Positions 8,951 to 16,871 of a DNA stretch of 64,000 nucleotides are shown here, in pieces. The DNA is from Hyphococcus formosus (lineage in GTDB: Bacteria; Pseudomonadota; Alphaproteobacteria; Caulobacterales; Parvularculaceae): positions 1,860,001 to 1,924,000 of the forward strand of contig NZ_CP157210.1 of the NCBI RefSeq assembly GCF_046736345.1. The letters run 5' to 3'. How positions within the stretch are numbered: the first letter of the stretch is position 1; the number at the start of each line of letters is the position of its first letter. The position numbers and the translations under genes were made by a program. Under the pieces are notes generated by a model that made no database searches, had not been told where the DNA came from, and saw nothing but the letters and a program-made list of their open reading frames with translations.

Positions 8951-9283
8951 TTATTTGTCGTTCGCCGCTGGCTGCGTCTTATTACGAACATCTGTGAGGG
9001 TCGATTTTACGACCTTAACGGTCACATTATCCGCCAATTCGACCATGACCTCTGAATCATCGAGGACCTTCGTCACTTTGCCGATAATTCCGCCGGCGGT
9101 TACGACGACATCACCACGCCGAACATTGGAGACCATCTCCATATGCTTTTTGCGCGCGGTCATTTGTGGGCGAATTAGAAGAAAATAAAAGATCACGAAG
9201 ATCAGGACGAGTGGTGCCATCTGCATTAACGGGTTAACCGTGGCTGGTTCGGCAGCCTGCGCGTAAGCGGGCGAAAATAGCAT
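8951..9283 (-). CDS. yajC: Preprotein translocase subunit YajC
   Basis: A 110-residue single-span membrane protein associated with SecDF. It has one hydrophobic segment (MAPLVLIFVIFYFLLIRP) followed by the conserved Q..ARKKHMEMVSNVRRGDVVVTAGGIIGKV block. It is the first gene of the yajC-secD-secF unit. Its upstream region (9284-9557) is shared with the divergent phosphodiesterase-like operon. Confidence 0.96.
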   Translation of the reverse strand: MLFSPAYAQAAEPATVNPLMQMAPLVLIFVIFYFLLIRPQMTARKKHMEMVSNVRRGDVVVTAGGIIGKVTKVLDDSEVMVELADNVTVKVVKSTLTDVRNKTQPAANDK

Positions 9284-9476
9284 GTGTGTTTACTCCCTCG
9301 GGAAGTGTTAGCCGGTTGATTTTCTGACCAATTGGGGAAGTTCGAACGGTGCGCCCCTTCTCCAGCCAGATTTAGAACCCCTGAGTCTCGCGGGTATATA
9401 GCGATCCACAGGTCAGTTGCAATCCGCAGCAACCGTCCTGGCCTCAGATTTGCCAACGATTTTCCTCAATAATTGC

Positions 9477-9532
9477 AACCATATGGTATGGTTTTCGCGA
9501 TACGGGAAATCCACTGCGTGGTTTTACGCGAT
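9477..9532. repeat. Palindrome and paired direct repeats upstream of the AlkP-like operon
   Basis: ACCATATGGT (9478-9487) is a perfect 10 bp palindrome, followed by a second ATGGTT half. Then GGTTTTCGCGAT (9490-9501) recurs as GGTTTTACGCGAT (9520-9532), 30 bases later, close to three helical turns. The cluster ends 25 bases before the ATG at 9558. The arrangement suggests a binding site for a regulator of the four-gene operon, but no regulator gene lies beside it. Confidence 0.4.
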
Positions 9533-9557
9533 GAGTTTGGGGGATAAATTTAGTTAA

Positions 9558-11066
9558 ATGCCAGCAAAAACACTACTTATTGGCTTGGATGGAGCAGATC
9601 ACAACCTCATAGACCGCATGATTGATGCCAGTGAATTACCCAATTTCGCGGCATTGAGGGCCCGCTTGGTCGCGCAAGAGGTCGAAAACGATCCGGGCCA
9701 AGGCAATGGGCAGTTTTGGACATCAGTCGCCATTGGCGGGAATCCGGCCCATCACGGGCGTTATTTCTATATCCAGTTCAACCCAAGGACCTATGATATC
9801 CAGATGTGTGAGGACCTGGACCTCCCGGACCTCAAACCCTTTTGGAAAACGCTAGACGAGGAAGGATATCGGGCCTCAATCGTTGATTGGTACAAGATGC
9901 CCGTCACGCCGCTCGAAAATGGCGTTGTCATGCATCGCTGGTTTGCCCATGAGCCGCTTACCGCCAGCGTTTTTCACCCCCCGGAAATGGCGTCTGTTGC
10001 CGCTCAATATGTCGAAGCGGACCCCATCGCCGAAGGGTTCGCCAGCCAGCCGCGCGACACAGCGGAGAAGCTACAGGATTTCCTCGATCGGCTGTTGCAG
10101 CGGGTCGACATCAAACAGCAGTTCTATGCGGACCAATTGCGGCAGAAAGATTGGGACATATATATCGCGTGCTTCGGAGAGGCGCATAATGCTGGCCATT
10201 ATTTCATTCAATTGGAAGATGAAGGGCACGCACTTCACGATCCGGAAATTGCAAGCCATGTAAAAGCTCCCTTGCGTCAAACCTATCGCAAACTTGATAA
10301 TGCGATTGGCGAATTGATCGACGCTGCCGGGGATGACGCGCAAATCTTCGTTCTAGGTGGTCCGGGGATGGGCCGTTTCGTGAGCGCGAATGGCGCGCTT
10401 GAAGAAATTTGCCGCCGGGTGGATCTCGGCTACGAAGCCCCCCTTTCCACCGCGGAAACCGCAAAAAAGACTTATCATTCATTAGTGCCGGAAACACTTC
10501 GCCGCCGTCTTGGACCTCTCGCACGCGCAGTGAAGCGGCAGATTGCAGGTAGCGATTTCAAGAAACGCCGTTTTTTCTTTGTCCCTCACAATGACAATTC
10601 TGGCGGTGTACGGATAAACTTAAAGGGCCGTGAACGCTTTGGCATTATTCAGCGCGGGCCGGAATATGACGCACTGATCGAAGAAATAACAGCAGGCGTT
10701 TCATCATTTATCAATCCGGAAACCGGACGCTCAATCGTCAAGAGTGTGGTTAACGTGGACAAGGAATTTGACGGGCCACATCGCGATTGGTTACCGGACC
10801 TGTTCATAGAATGGGACAAAACAAATACTGCCGCCAATTTCAGCACATTAATCTCAGAAAAATTCGGCGAGGTGTCTCAACCGCCCCATTCTCGCACCGG
10901 AGACCATGAAAAATTTGGATTTTTCTGGGCTCCGGCAGCATACGCAACCGAAACCCCACAACGGCCAGCCGATATAACGCCGGTGCTCATGAAAGCGGTG
11001 AGACAGACCGCCACCCATAGCACGGGCGCGGACTTGACCGGCGAAGAGCAAGTGTTGGTAAGCTAA
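9558..11066 (+). CDS. Alkaline-phosphatase-superfamily (type I phosphodiesterase-like) protein, copy 1
   Basis: A 502-residue protein without signal peptide or membrane segment, so probably cytoplasmic. It has the type I phosphodiesterase/nucleotide pyrophosphatase fold: an N-terminal metal Asp in LIGLDGAD, the Ser/Thr nucleophile region GQFWTSVAIGGNPAHHG, a metal-type motif GEAHNAGH, the RINLKGRERFG strand-loop, LPDLFIEW, and the terminal SRTGDH with a likely metal His. The usual S-D-H-G metal-binding motif is replaced by GGPGM in FVLGGPGMGRF, so one metal site looks changed. It is first of four plus-strand genes and about half identical by eye to the next gene. Substrate unknown; a phosphodiester or phosphomonoester on a lipid or sugar is a reasonable guess. 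Confidence 0.78.
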   Translation: MPAKTLLIGLDGADHNLIDRMIDASELPNFAALRARLVAQEVENDPGQGNGQFWTSVAIGGNPAHHGRYFYIQFNPRTYDIQMCEDLDLPDLKPFWKTLDEEGYRASIVDWYKMPVTPLENGVVMHRWFAHEPLTASVFHPPEMASVAAQYVEADPIAEGFASQPRDTAEKLQDFLDRLLQRVDIKQQFYADQLRQKDWDIYIACFGEAHNAGHYFIQLEDEGHALHDPEIASHVKAPLRQTYRKLDNAIGELIDAAGDDAQIFVLGGPGMGRFVSANGALEEICRRVDLGYEAPLSTAETAKKTYHSLVPETLRRRLGPLARAVKRQIAGSDFKKRRFFFVPHNDNSGGVRINLKGRERFGIIQRGPEYDALIEEITAGVSSFINPETGRSIVKSVVNVDKEFDGPHRDWLPDLFIEWDKTNTAANFSTLISEKFGEVSQPPHSRTGDHEKFGFFWAPAAYATETPQRPADITPVLMKAVRQTATHSTGADLTGEEQVLVS

Positions 11067-11118
11067 TTGCTTTAAAAAAATGAAATATAACTTTCATGGG
11101 TTGTTGTAAGAGGGCAGA

Positions 11119-12615
11119 ATGCCGGCGCGGAACTTATTCATCGGATTTGACGGCTCAAATCCAGACCTGATCGACCATATGATCGAAGAAGGCGAACTCC
11201 CGAATTTTAAACGAGTTCGAGACGCATCAAAGATTTATCCAATCGAAAACGATCCTGGCATGGGGGCCGGGCAGTTTTGGTCTAGCGCCTCTATTGGGGC
11301 CGACCCATCTTATCATGGCCGTTATTTCTATATCCAATTCAATCCGTACACATACGATATCGCGCCAAATCACGAAACAAAACTTCCGGACACGACGCCA
11401 TTCTGGAATGAACTGGATGCAGAGGGTTTTAAAATAGCCGTCATCGACTGGCACCGCATGAATCCCAAACCATTGAAAAATGGTATCCTTGTCGATAATT
11501 GGATTGGGCATGACCCCTTAACACCTCCAAAATTCTTTCCCCCGTCACTTGCAGAAACAGCTGCACAATATTTTACGCAAGACGCAATTAGCGGCGGCTT
11601 TGAGTCGCGCAAGCGCGAGACGGTTGAAGACTTGCAGGAATATCTCGATTGCGCTTTCAACCGCATACGTACCAAATCGAAATTTTGCACTGAGCAAATA
11701 AAATCCGGCGATTGGGATTTATTCGTCGCTTGTTTTTCAGACACTCACGATGTCGGCCACCAATTCCAATTTCTTGAGGACCGCGACCACGAATTATACA
11801 ATGCTGAAACTGCCCGACATCTAGGAAACCCCTTGCGCCAGACCTATCGCGAACAAGACCAAGCGATAGAACGAATCATCAATGGCGCGGGCCCAGATGC
11901 CCGAATTTTCATGTTTGGGGGCCCCGGCATGGAAACTTTAATTAGCGCCAATAGTGCCTTGGAAGAAATGTTGCGCCGTATTGACCTAGGGGTCGGCGCG
12001 CCAGTTTCAGCAGCAGAAGCCGCACGGAACAGTTACCGCAGCTTCTTTCCCCTGAGCCTCCGTCGACGCATCGCTCCGCTTGCGCGCGCAATCCGCCGAA
12101 ATGTTGCGAATTCTGAATATCAGCGCCGCCGTTTTTTCAGCGTCCCGCATAATGACAATGCTGGCGCAATACGGATTAATGTTAAGGGGCGCGAAAAGTT
12201 TGGAACTGTCGAAAAAGGCGCGCAATATGATGAGGTTATTGAGGAAGTCACAAGCGCCTTGGCGACATTTCGAAATCTCGCCACGGGGCGACCAATCGTG
12301 AAGGAGGTCATCCCCGTCCAAAAACTTTTTGATGGTCCGTATTGCGATATTCTCCCCGATTTATTTGTGGTTTGGGACCGCACTGATACGAAACGAGATT
12401 TTCGAAAAATCGCATCCGATCAATTCGGGGAAATAGATGTAAAACCGGCAATTCGAAACGGCGATCATAATCCATACGGTTTTTTCTGGATGCCCTCGGA
12501 AGGAGGCGACCAGATCATCAAAAGGCCGGGTGACATTGCGAATGCAGTAACAAATATGGTTCGCAGTCCGGGTAAAGTGGAATATAAATCGAGCTCCATC
12601 AGTCATCACGTTTGA
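11119..12615 (+). CDS. Alkaline-phosphatase-superfamily protein, copy 2 (tandem paralogue)
   Basis: A 498-residue paralogue of the preceding gene, collinear along its whole length. Shared blocks include LIDHMIEEGELPNF, GQFWSSASIGADPSYHG, YFYIQFNP, THDVGH, NPLRQTYRE, VPHNDNAG, RINVKGREKFG, LPDLFVVWDRTDT and NGDHNPYGFFW. It has the same replacement of the S-D-H-G motif (FMFGGPGMETL), so the change predates the duplication or is under shared constraint. An AGAGGG ribosome-binding site sits 5 bases before the ATG. No signal peptide. It has lower GC and more A/T-rich codons than copy 1 by eye. It is 41 bases upstream of the acyltransferase gene. Specific substrate unknown. Confidence 0.78.
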   Translation: MPARNLFIGFDGSNPDLIDHMIEEGELPNFKRVRDASKIYPIENDPGMGAGQFWSSASIGADPSYHGRYFYIQFNPYTYDIAPNHETKLPDTTPFWNELDAEGFKIAVIDWHRMNPKPLKNGILVDNWIGHDPLTPPKFFPPSLAETAAQYFTQDAISGGFESRKRETVEDLQEYLDCAFNRIRTKSKFCTEQIKSGDWDLFVACFSDTHDVGHQFQFLEDRDHELYNAETARHLGNPLRQTYREQDQAIERIINGAGPDARIFMFGGPGMETLISANSALEEMLRRIDLGVGAPVSAAEAARNSYRSFFPLSLRRRIAPLARAIRRNVANSEYQRRRFFSVPHNDNAGAIRINVKGREKFGTVEKGAQYDEVIEEVTSALATFRNLATGRPIVKEVIPVQKLFDGPYCDILPDLFVVWDRTDTKRDFRKIASDQFGEIDVKPAIRNGDHNPYGFFWMPSEGGDQIIKRPGDIANAVTNMVRSPGKVEYKSSSISHHV

Positions 12616-12656
12616 TTTTCGCTTGATCAATCAAGGTCTACACCCGGGCAATCATA

Positions 12657-13424
12657 ATGTTAAATCTCATACGCGCGGTTATGTTCCGCATGTTTTACTG
12701 GGTGACTTCCGTTTTTTATGTGCTCGGCGCGATACCACTTTTGATCCTTCCCGGACGCGGGCCCATCATGACGTGGATCCAGACCTACACCCGAACGATG
12801 TGGTTTTTGATGCATCGGGTCGGCGGCGTTGAGGTTGCCGTCAAAGGAAAGGAAAAGTTACCTAACGGACCAGCGATTATCGCCGCCAAACACCAAAGCT
12901 GGGGTGATGGTTTTATAATGTTCTCTGCGGTTGATGACCTGGCCTTTGTCACCGGGGATCATCTCGAAAAATTCCCGTTTCTCGGTGGGTTGCTGCGGAA
13001 AATGGGGGCAATCGTCGTCGATAATTGCGGCGGTGCCTATGCGCGCGCGCGTCTGGTCGATGACGAACTCAAGAAAGCGCAATCGGAAAACCGGCGCATC
13101 CTGATATACCCAGAAGGGCATTTGGCACCCATAGGCCAGCAATATCGATATAAAAGAGGGGTTTTCCACATGTATAGCGCCTATGGCTGCCCCGTTGTTC
13201 CAGTAGCTACGAATCTGGGATTGCGCTGGCCACAGCAGCATTGGCGGCTGCGGCCCGGGAAAGCGGTTGTAGAATTCCTCGATCCGATCGAACCGGGGCT
13301 GGATAAGGAAAGTTTCATGTCGCGCCTTGAGAAGACAATAGAAGCGCGCTCTATTGCCTTACTGGGCGACGAACGGCCAGAGGGTGTAGAGATCGGCACC
13401 ACGCTCCCCGATCCGCGGAACTAA
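12657..13424 (+). CDS. PlsC-type lysophospholipid / 1-acylglycerol-3-phosphate acyltransferase
   Basis: A 255-residue membrane-associated acyltransferase with an N-terminal hydrophobic anchor. The catalytic H-x4-D motif is seen as KHQSWGDG. The glycerophosphate-binding blocks appear as GAIVVDN (Arg of the usual VDR is Asn here), ILIYPEGHLAP (PEG with His in place of the usual Thr) and CPVVPVATN. It transfers an acyl chain to a lysophospholipid or lysophosphatidate. It lies 5 bases upstream of an LplT-like transporter. That pairing recalls the lysophospholipid flippase plus acyltransferase (LplT-Aas) of enterobacteria and suggests lysolipid salvage or lipid remodelling (inference). Confidence 0.88.
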   Translation: MLNLIRAVMFRMFYWVTSVFYVLGAIPLLILPGRGPIMTWIQTYTRTMWFLMHRVGGVEVAVKGKEKLPNGPAIIAAKHQSWGDGFIMFSAVDDLAFVTGDHLEKFPFLGGLLRKMGAIVVDNCGGAYARARLVDDELKKAQSENRRILIYPEGHLAPIGQQYRYKRGVFHMYSAYGCPVVPVATNLGLRWPQQHWRLRPGKAVVEFLDPIEPGLDKESFMSRLEKTIEARSIALLGDERPEGVEIGTTLPDPRN

Positions 13425-13429
13425 ACTTT

Positions 13430-14785
13430 TTGAACCAAAATACGAAAATAAAATCCCGCGGGAATGCGCCTTTATTCTTTCAGCGTCGCTTCTTGCCAAT
13501 GTGGACCGCTCTTTCATTCGGTACATTCGCGGACAACACCCTTAGGCAAGCATTGCTCATTGGTATTCCTGCCGGTGTTATCGCAGTTCCGTTCTTCTCG
13601 GATTCCGACAATGCAATTCCGTTTATCGGTGCGTTGTTGCCGATGGCAATTTTGATCTTTTCATCCGTGTCGGGACAGCTTGCCGATAAATTTGAAACAT
13701 CTCTGATGTTTCGGCGCACAAAATTTGTTGAGCTACTATTAATGAGCGCCGCAGCGATTGCTTTCGCTAGTGGTATCGGTTGGCTGGCAATCGCGATGTT
13801 ATTTGCGATGGGGGCGCAATCGGCGTTTTTCTCGCCTGTCCGTGTATCCGCCATGCCTAAATATTTAGCACCAGATGAGTTGGTGCGTGGTAACGGCATG
13901 TGTAATGCCGGCTTATTCAGTTTCATTCTCGTCGGTTATATGGTTGGCGGCTCATTGATTGTGATGGAGAATGGCGGCGCAATGGTTGGGGTCGCTCTGG
14001 TGAGCGCATCAAGCATTGGTTTCTTTGCCGCGACCCGTACGCCTTGGGCGGCAGCAAATGCGCCAGATCTAAAAATCAGCTTTAATGGAATCACGCAAAC
14101 GATATCCATGTTCCAGCATGTATTCGGCTCGCCCGGTGTTACGCCGCCATTGCTGGGCAGCGCGATTTTCTATTTTCTTTCAACGGCGATAACGGTCGTC
14201 ATTCCCCTATATGGGCGCGATGCGTTATTCTCGACGCCGCTTGTATGGGCCGCGCTGAACGGCCTTTTTGCTATAGGTGCCGGCCTTGGCGCTGTCGGCG
14301 CGGCTTCAATGGCAAAAAACCGGTCTGGGCTTGGTGCATCATCATTCGCCATTGGGGCTGGCGGCATCATGAGCTTCGTCATTTACGCTCTAACCCCGCT
14401 CGCTGCAGGAACGCCGGATGCCCCTATTGGCCTTAAAGAACTGTTCACGCAGCCAATGGGTATATTGCTGACAGTTTCTCTTATCCTCACAGCCGCATTG
14501 TCGGGAATTTATATCGCGCCCCTGCAGGCGGCGACCCAACGGCGCGCACCCAGCACGGTTCGTGCGCGGATCATGGCGGCGGGCGCGTTCTCAAACGCCA
14601 CCTTTGCGATTCCGGGATCGCTCTCGGTATTGCTGGTTACCAGCTTCGGTGTAAACCCGCGTTTCGCCTTTATCGCACTAGGCTCGATCATGATGTTGAT
14701 TTGCGCCGTTATGATATATCGCAAAAATAAAAACCCCGAGGGCCTATACGATGAGGTTCTGCACGCAGCGAGAAAAAATCGTTAA
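13430..14785 (+). CDS. MFS transporter, lysophospholipid transporter (LplT)-like
   Basis: A polytopic protein of about 451 residues with twelve probable helices. The N-terminal region FLPMWTALSFGTFADNTLRQAL, GQLADKFETSLMFRRTKFVEL, QSAFFSPVRVSAMPKYL and DELVRGNGMCNAG follows the pattern of LplT and related MFS proteins (QFLSAFGDNA..., GQLADRFEK..., QSTFFGPVKYSILPQ...). LplT flips lysophospholipids inward for re-acylation, consistent with the adjacent PlsC. The start used is the TTG at 13430, just after the acyltransferase stop; the first in-frame ATG is at 13499 and would leave helix 1 almost intact. It is the last gene of the four-gene unit. Confidence 0.78.
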   Translation: MNQNTKIKSRGNAPLFFQRRFLPMWTALSFGTFADNTLRQALLIGIPAGVIAVPFFSDSDNAIPFIGALLPMAILIFSSVSGQLADKFETSLMFRRTKFVELLLMSAAAIAFASGIGWLAIAMLFAMGAQSAFFSPVRVSAMPKYLAPDELVRGNGMCNAGLFSFILVGYMVGGSLIVMENGGAMVGVALVSASSIGFFAATRTPWAAANAPDLKISFNGITQTISMFQHVFGSPGVTPPLLGSAIFYFLSTAITVVIPLYGRDALFSTPLVWAALNGLFAIGAGLGAVGAASMAKNRSGLGASSFAIGAGGIMSFVIYALTPLAAGTPDAPIGLKELFTQPMGILLTVSLILTAALSGIYIAPLQAATQRRAPSTVRARIMAAGAFSNATFAIPGSLSVLLVTSFGVNPRFAFIALGSIMMLICAVMIYRKNKNPEGLYDEVLHAARKNR

Positions 14786-14865
14786 TAACATCATGCGGAT
14801 TTTGCTTCTTTCCTATCCCTGAGCATGATACTTAATCTGCGTTAACCTTTCCGCTATGTGTGTTC

Positions 14866-14884
14866 TTTTGCGGAATACGCAAAA
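14866..14884. repeat. Inverted repeat upstream of the DUF4174-like gene
   Basis: TTTTGCG and CGCAAAA form a perfect 7 bp inverted repeat around GAATA. The arms can extend outward by TT/AA past one mismatch. It lies 81 bases past the MFS stop and 65 bases before the preferred downstream start, so it may be an operator or a weak hairpin between transcription units. Confidence 0.35.
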
Positions 14885-14949
14885 CAAGTCGCATAATTTT
14901 CGATCTGGTTAACTGTGCGGCAAGGACAAAGCGGTATTTTCCACAGCCT

Positions 14950-15459
14950 ATGGAATTAACGATTGCCATCATAGCGACCTGTTTGGTGTTTGGTTTTGTG
15001 GCGGCGCTGGCATCTTTCCGGCCGAACCTGATACCAGAAATAGGGGCGAGTCTTCGCAAAACCGAAACGGTTAAGAAGTTCTCGCCGCGCAACACCCTAT
15101 TCATTATCGGCTCAACGGCAAATCACCCCGCCTGCCGAATGCAGCGGCGTTTGTTGAAACCGGCGATCGCGGCCTTAATCCGCGAGGAAGTATCGGTCAT
15201 GGAAATCTATGGCGAAGATACGCCAAGACAAAACGGCGAACCGATTGATTGGCTCGATCCGGCATTATTACGCCACGCACTGAATGCTGAAGGCGGCTTC
15301 TTTGTAATCTATGTCGATGCCGAAGGGAAAACCCGTTTTCGCAGCGAGGCCCCGATGGTGACGTCCGATATTCTCCGGCGCGCACAATTGGATATTGCCC
15401 AACCCGCTCAGAATGGTCGGCGCAAAAACGCAATTTTGAAAAAGCTGCGCGCGGCGTAA
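14950..15459 (+). CDS. DUF4174-like membrane-anchored protein
   Basis: About 169 residues, beginning at ATG 14950 with a hydrophobic leader (MELTIAIIATCLVFGFVAAL), so it is membrane-anchored or exported. The open frame runs up to a GTG at 14860, but that extension crosses an inverted repeat and lacks a family-like leader. The body (RNTLFIIGSTANHPACRMQ ... REEVSVMEIY ... GGFFVIYVDAEGKTRFRSE) follows the DUF4174 pattern. It has a thioredoxin-like strand order: an R-x-L-x-I-x strand, Q-R-R-L helix, a V-x-V-x-E strand and a final D-G-x-x-R-x-S segment. Function is unknown. Its stop is one base from that of convergent ugd. Confidence 0.6.
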   Translation: MELTIAIIATCLVFGFVAALASFRPNLIPEIGASLRKTETVKKFSPRNTLFIIGSTANHPACRMQRRLLKPAIAALIREEVSVMEIYGEDTPRQNGEPIDWLDPALLRHALNAEGGFFVIYVDAEGKTRFRSEAPMVTSDILRRAQLDIAQPAQNGRRKNAILKKLRAA

Positions 15460-15460
15460 T

Positions 15461-16786
15461 TTACGAAAATTCGACACGCGAAGATGGCCGCCCAATCGAA
15501 TGATAATTGATCCCCGCCTCAGCCATCTCGTCAGGGCTATAAATATTTCGCAAATCGACCATGAGCGGCGACTTCATCAATGATTTTACGCGCTCAATAT
15601 CAAGTGCACGGAATTCGTCCCACTCGGTGATGATTACGACCGCGTCAGCGTCTTTGAGGGTGTCATAGGGCCCGTCCACATATTCAATGTCACTCAACAA
15701 GCCTTGCGCCTCATGCATCCCGGCAGGGTCGAATGCGCGAACCTTAGCACCAGATTTTTGCAATACCGGGACAATATCCAGCGATGGCGCATCGCGCATA
15801 TCATCGGTATTCGGCTTAAACGTAAGCCCCAATACGGCTACGGTTTTACCTTCTAACGACCCGCCACAAGCTTCGATAACGCGGTCCGCCATCTTCTTCT
15901 TACGTGCGTCGTTTATAGCTACCACGGCCTCAACAATTTGCGTTGGCGCATTATTGACCTGCGCGGTTCGCACCAATGCCAATGTATCTTTCGGGAAACA
16001 AGAGCCGCCATATCCCGGCCCCGCATGGAGAAACTTGCCGCCAATCCGTCCGTCCAAGCCTATCCCGCGCGCGACTTCCTGAACATTGGCACCGACTTTT
16101 TCGCAAAGGTCAGCCATTTCATTGATGAATGTAATCTTGGTCGCCAAAAATGCGTTTGCTGCATATTTGATCAATTCTGATGTCGCTCGATTGGTGAATA
16201 GGATCGGCGTTTCATTCAGATAGAGCGGCCGATACAATTCGCGCATCACTTTTTTAGCGCGATCATCCTCCGCCCCGACAACAACTCGATCTGGACGTTT
16301 GAAATCCATGATCGCCGCGCCCTCGCGTAGAAATTCTGGATTGGAGACCACAGAAAAGTCTGCATCCGGACGAACACGCTTGATGATCGATTCGACCTCG
16401 GTCCCCGTCCCTACGGGAACAGTCGATTTCGTGACGACGACCGTATAGCCATCCATTACTTCGGCAATTTCTTCGGCGGCCTTATAGACATAAGACAGAT
16501 CTGCAAATCCATCACCGCGGCGGGAGGGCGTACCGACCGCAATAAAGACGGCATCCGCATTCGGCGTGGAGGCGGCAAGATCAAGACTGAAGGAAAGTCG
16601 TCCGGCTTTCACGTTTTCGGCGACGAGCGCTTCGAGGCCAGGCTCATAAATCGGAATTTCGCCCGCGCGGAGCTTTTCGATCTTTGCGCGATCTTTATCG
16701 ACGCATACAACCTCATGGCCAAAATCGGCGAAACAAGCGCCGGAAACAAGCCCCACATATCCGGTACCGATCATGGTGACGCGCAT
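15461..16786 (-). CDS. ugd: UDP-glucose 6-dehydrogenase
   Basis: A 441-residue cytoplasmic enzyme that oxidises UDP-glucose twice to UDP-glucuronate, using two NAD+. The N-terminal Rossmann motif is GTGYVGLVSGACFADFG. The catalytic cysteine lies in GPGYGGSCFPKDTLAL, and the C-terminal domain carries VLGLTFKPNTDDMRDAPS. Length is standard. It is followed in the transcription direction by the short gap to convergent DUF4174 and preceded by the polyprenyl-phosphate sugar transferase gene on the same strand. This indicates a supply of uronic acid for the polysaccharide made by the locus at 23-42 kb. Confidence 0.96.
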   Translation of the reverse strand: MRVTMIGTGYVGLVSGACFADFGHEVVCVDKDRAKIEKLRAGEIPIYEPGLEALVAENVKAGRLSFSLDLAASTPNADAVFIAVGTPSRRGDGFADLSYVYKAAEEIAEVMDGYTVVVTKSTVPVGTGTEVESIIKRVRPDADFSVVSNPEFLREGAAIMDFKRPDRVVVGAEDDRAKKVMRELYRPLYLNETPILFTNRATSELIKYAANAFLATKITFINEMADLCEKVGANVQEVARGIGLDGRIGGKFLHAGPGYGGSCFPKDTLALVRTAQVNNAPTQIVEAVVAINDARKKKMADRVIEACGGSLEGKTVAVLGLTFKPNTDDMRDAPSLDIVPVLQKSGAKVRAFDPAGMHEAQGLLSDIEYVDGPYDTLKDADAVVIITEWDEFRALDIERVKSLMKSPLMVDLRNIYSPDEMAEAGINYHSIGRPSSRVEFS

Positions 16787-16871
16787 ATCGAATTCCTACT
16801 CGCTGATGGCCCAAAAGGCAGCCGCTTCATGGATAAGGCAAACGACAGCCCTCACCCTTGTTGCCTGCCTC

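Noticed and set aside
9284..9557. Possible tRNA or small RNA in the yajC/AlkP divergent gap
   Set aside because: A GTTCGAAC-like string suggested a T-loop, but no matching stem or acceptor arm could be folded around it.
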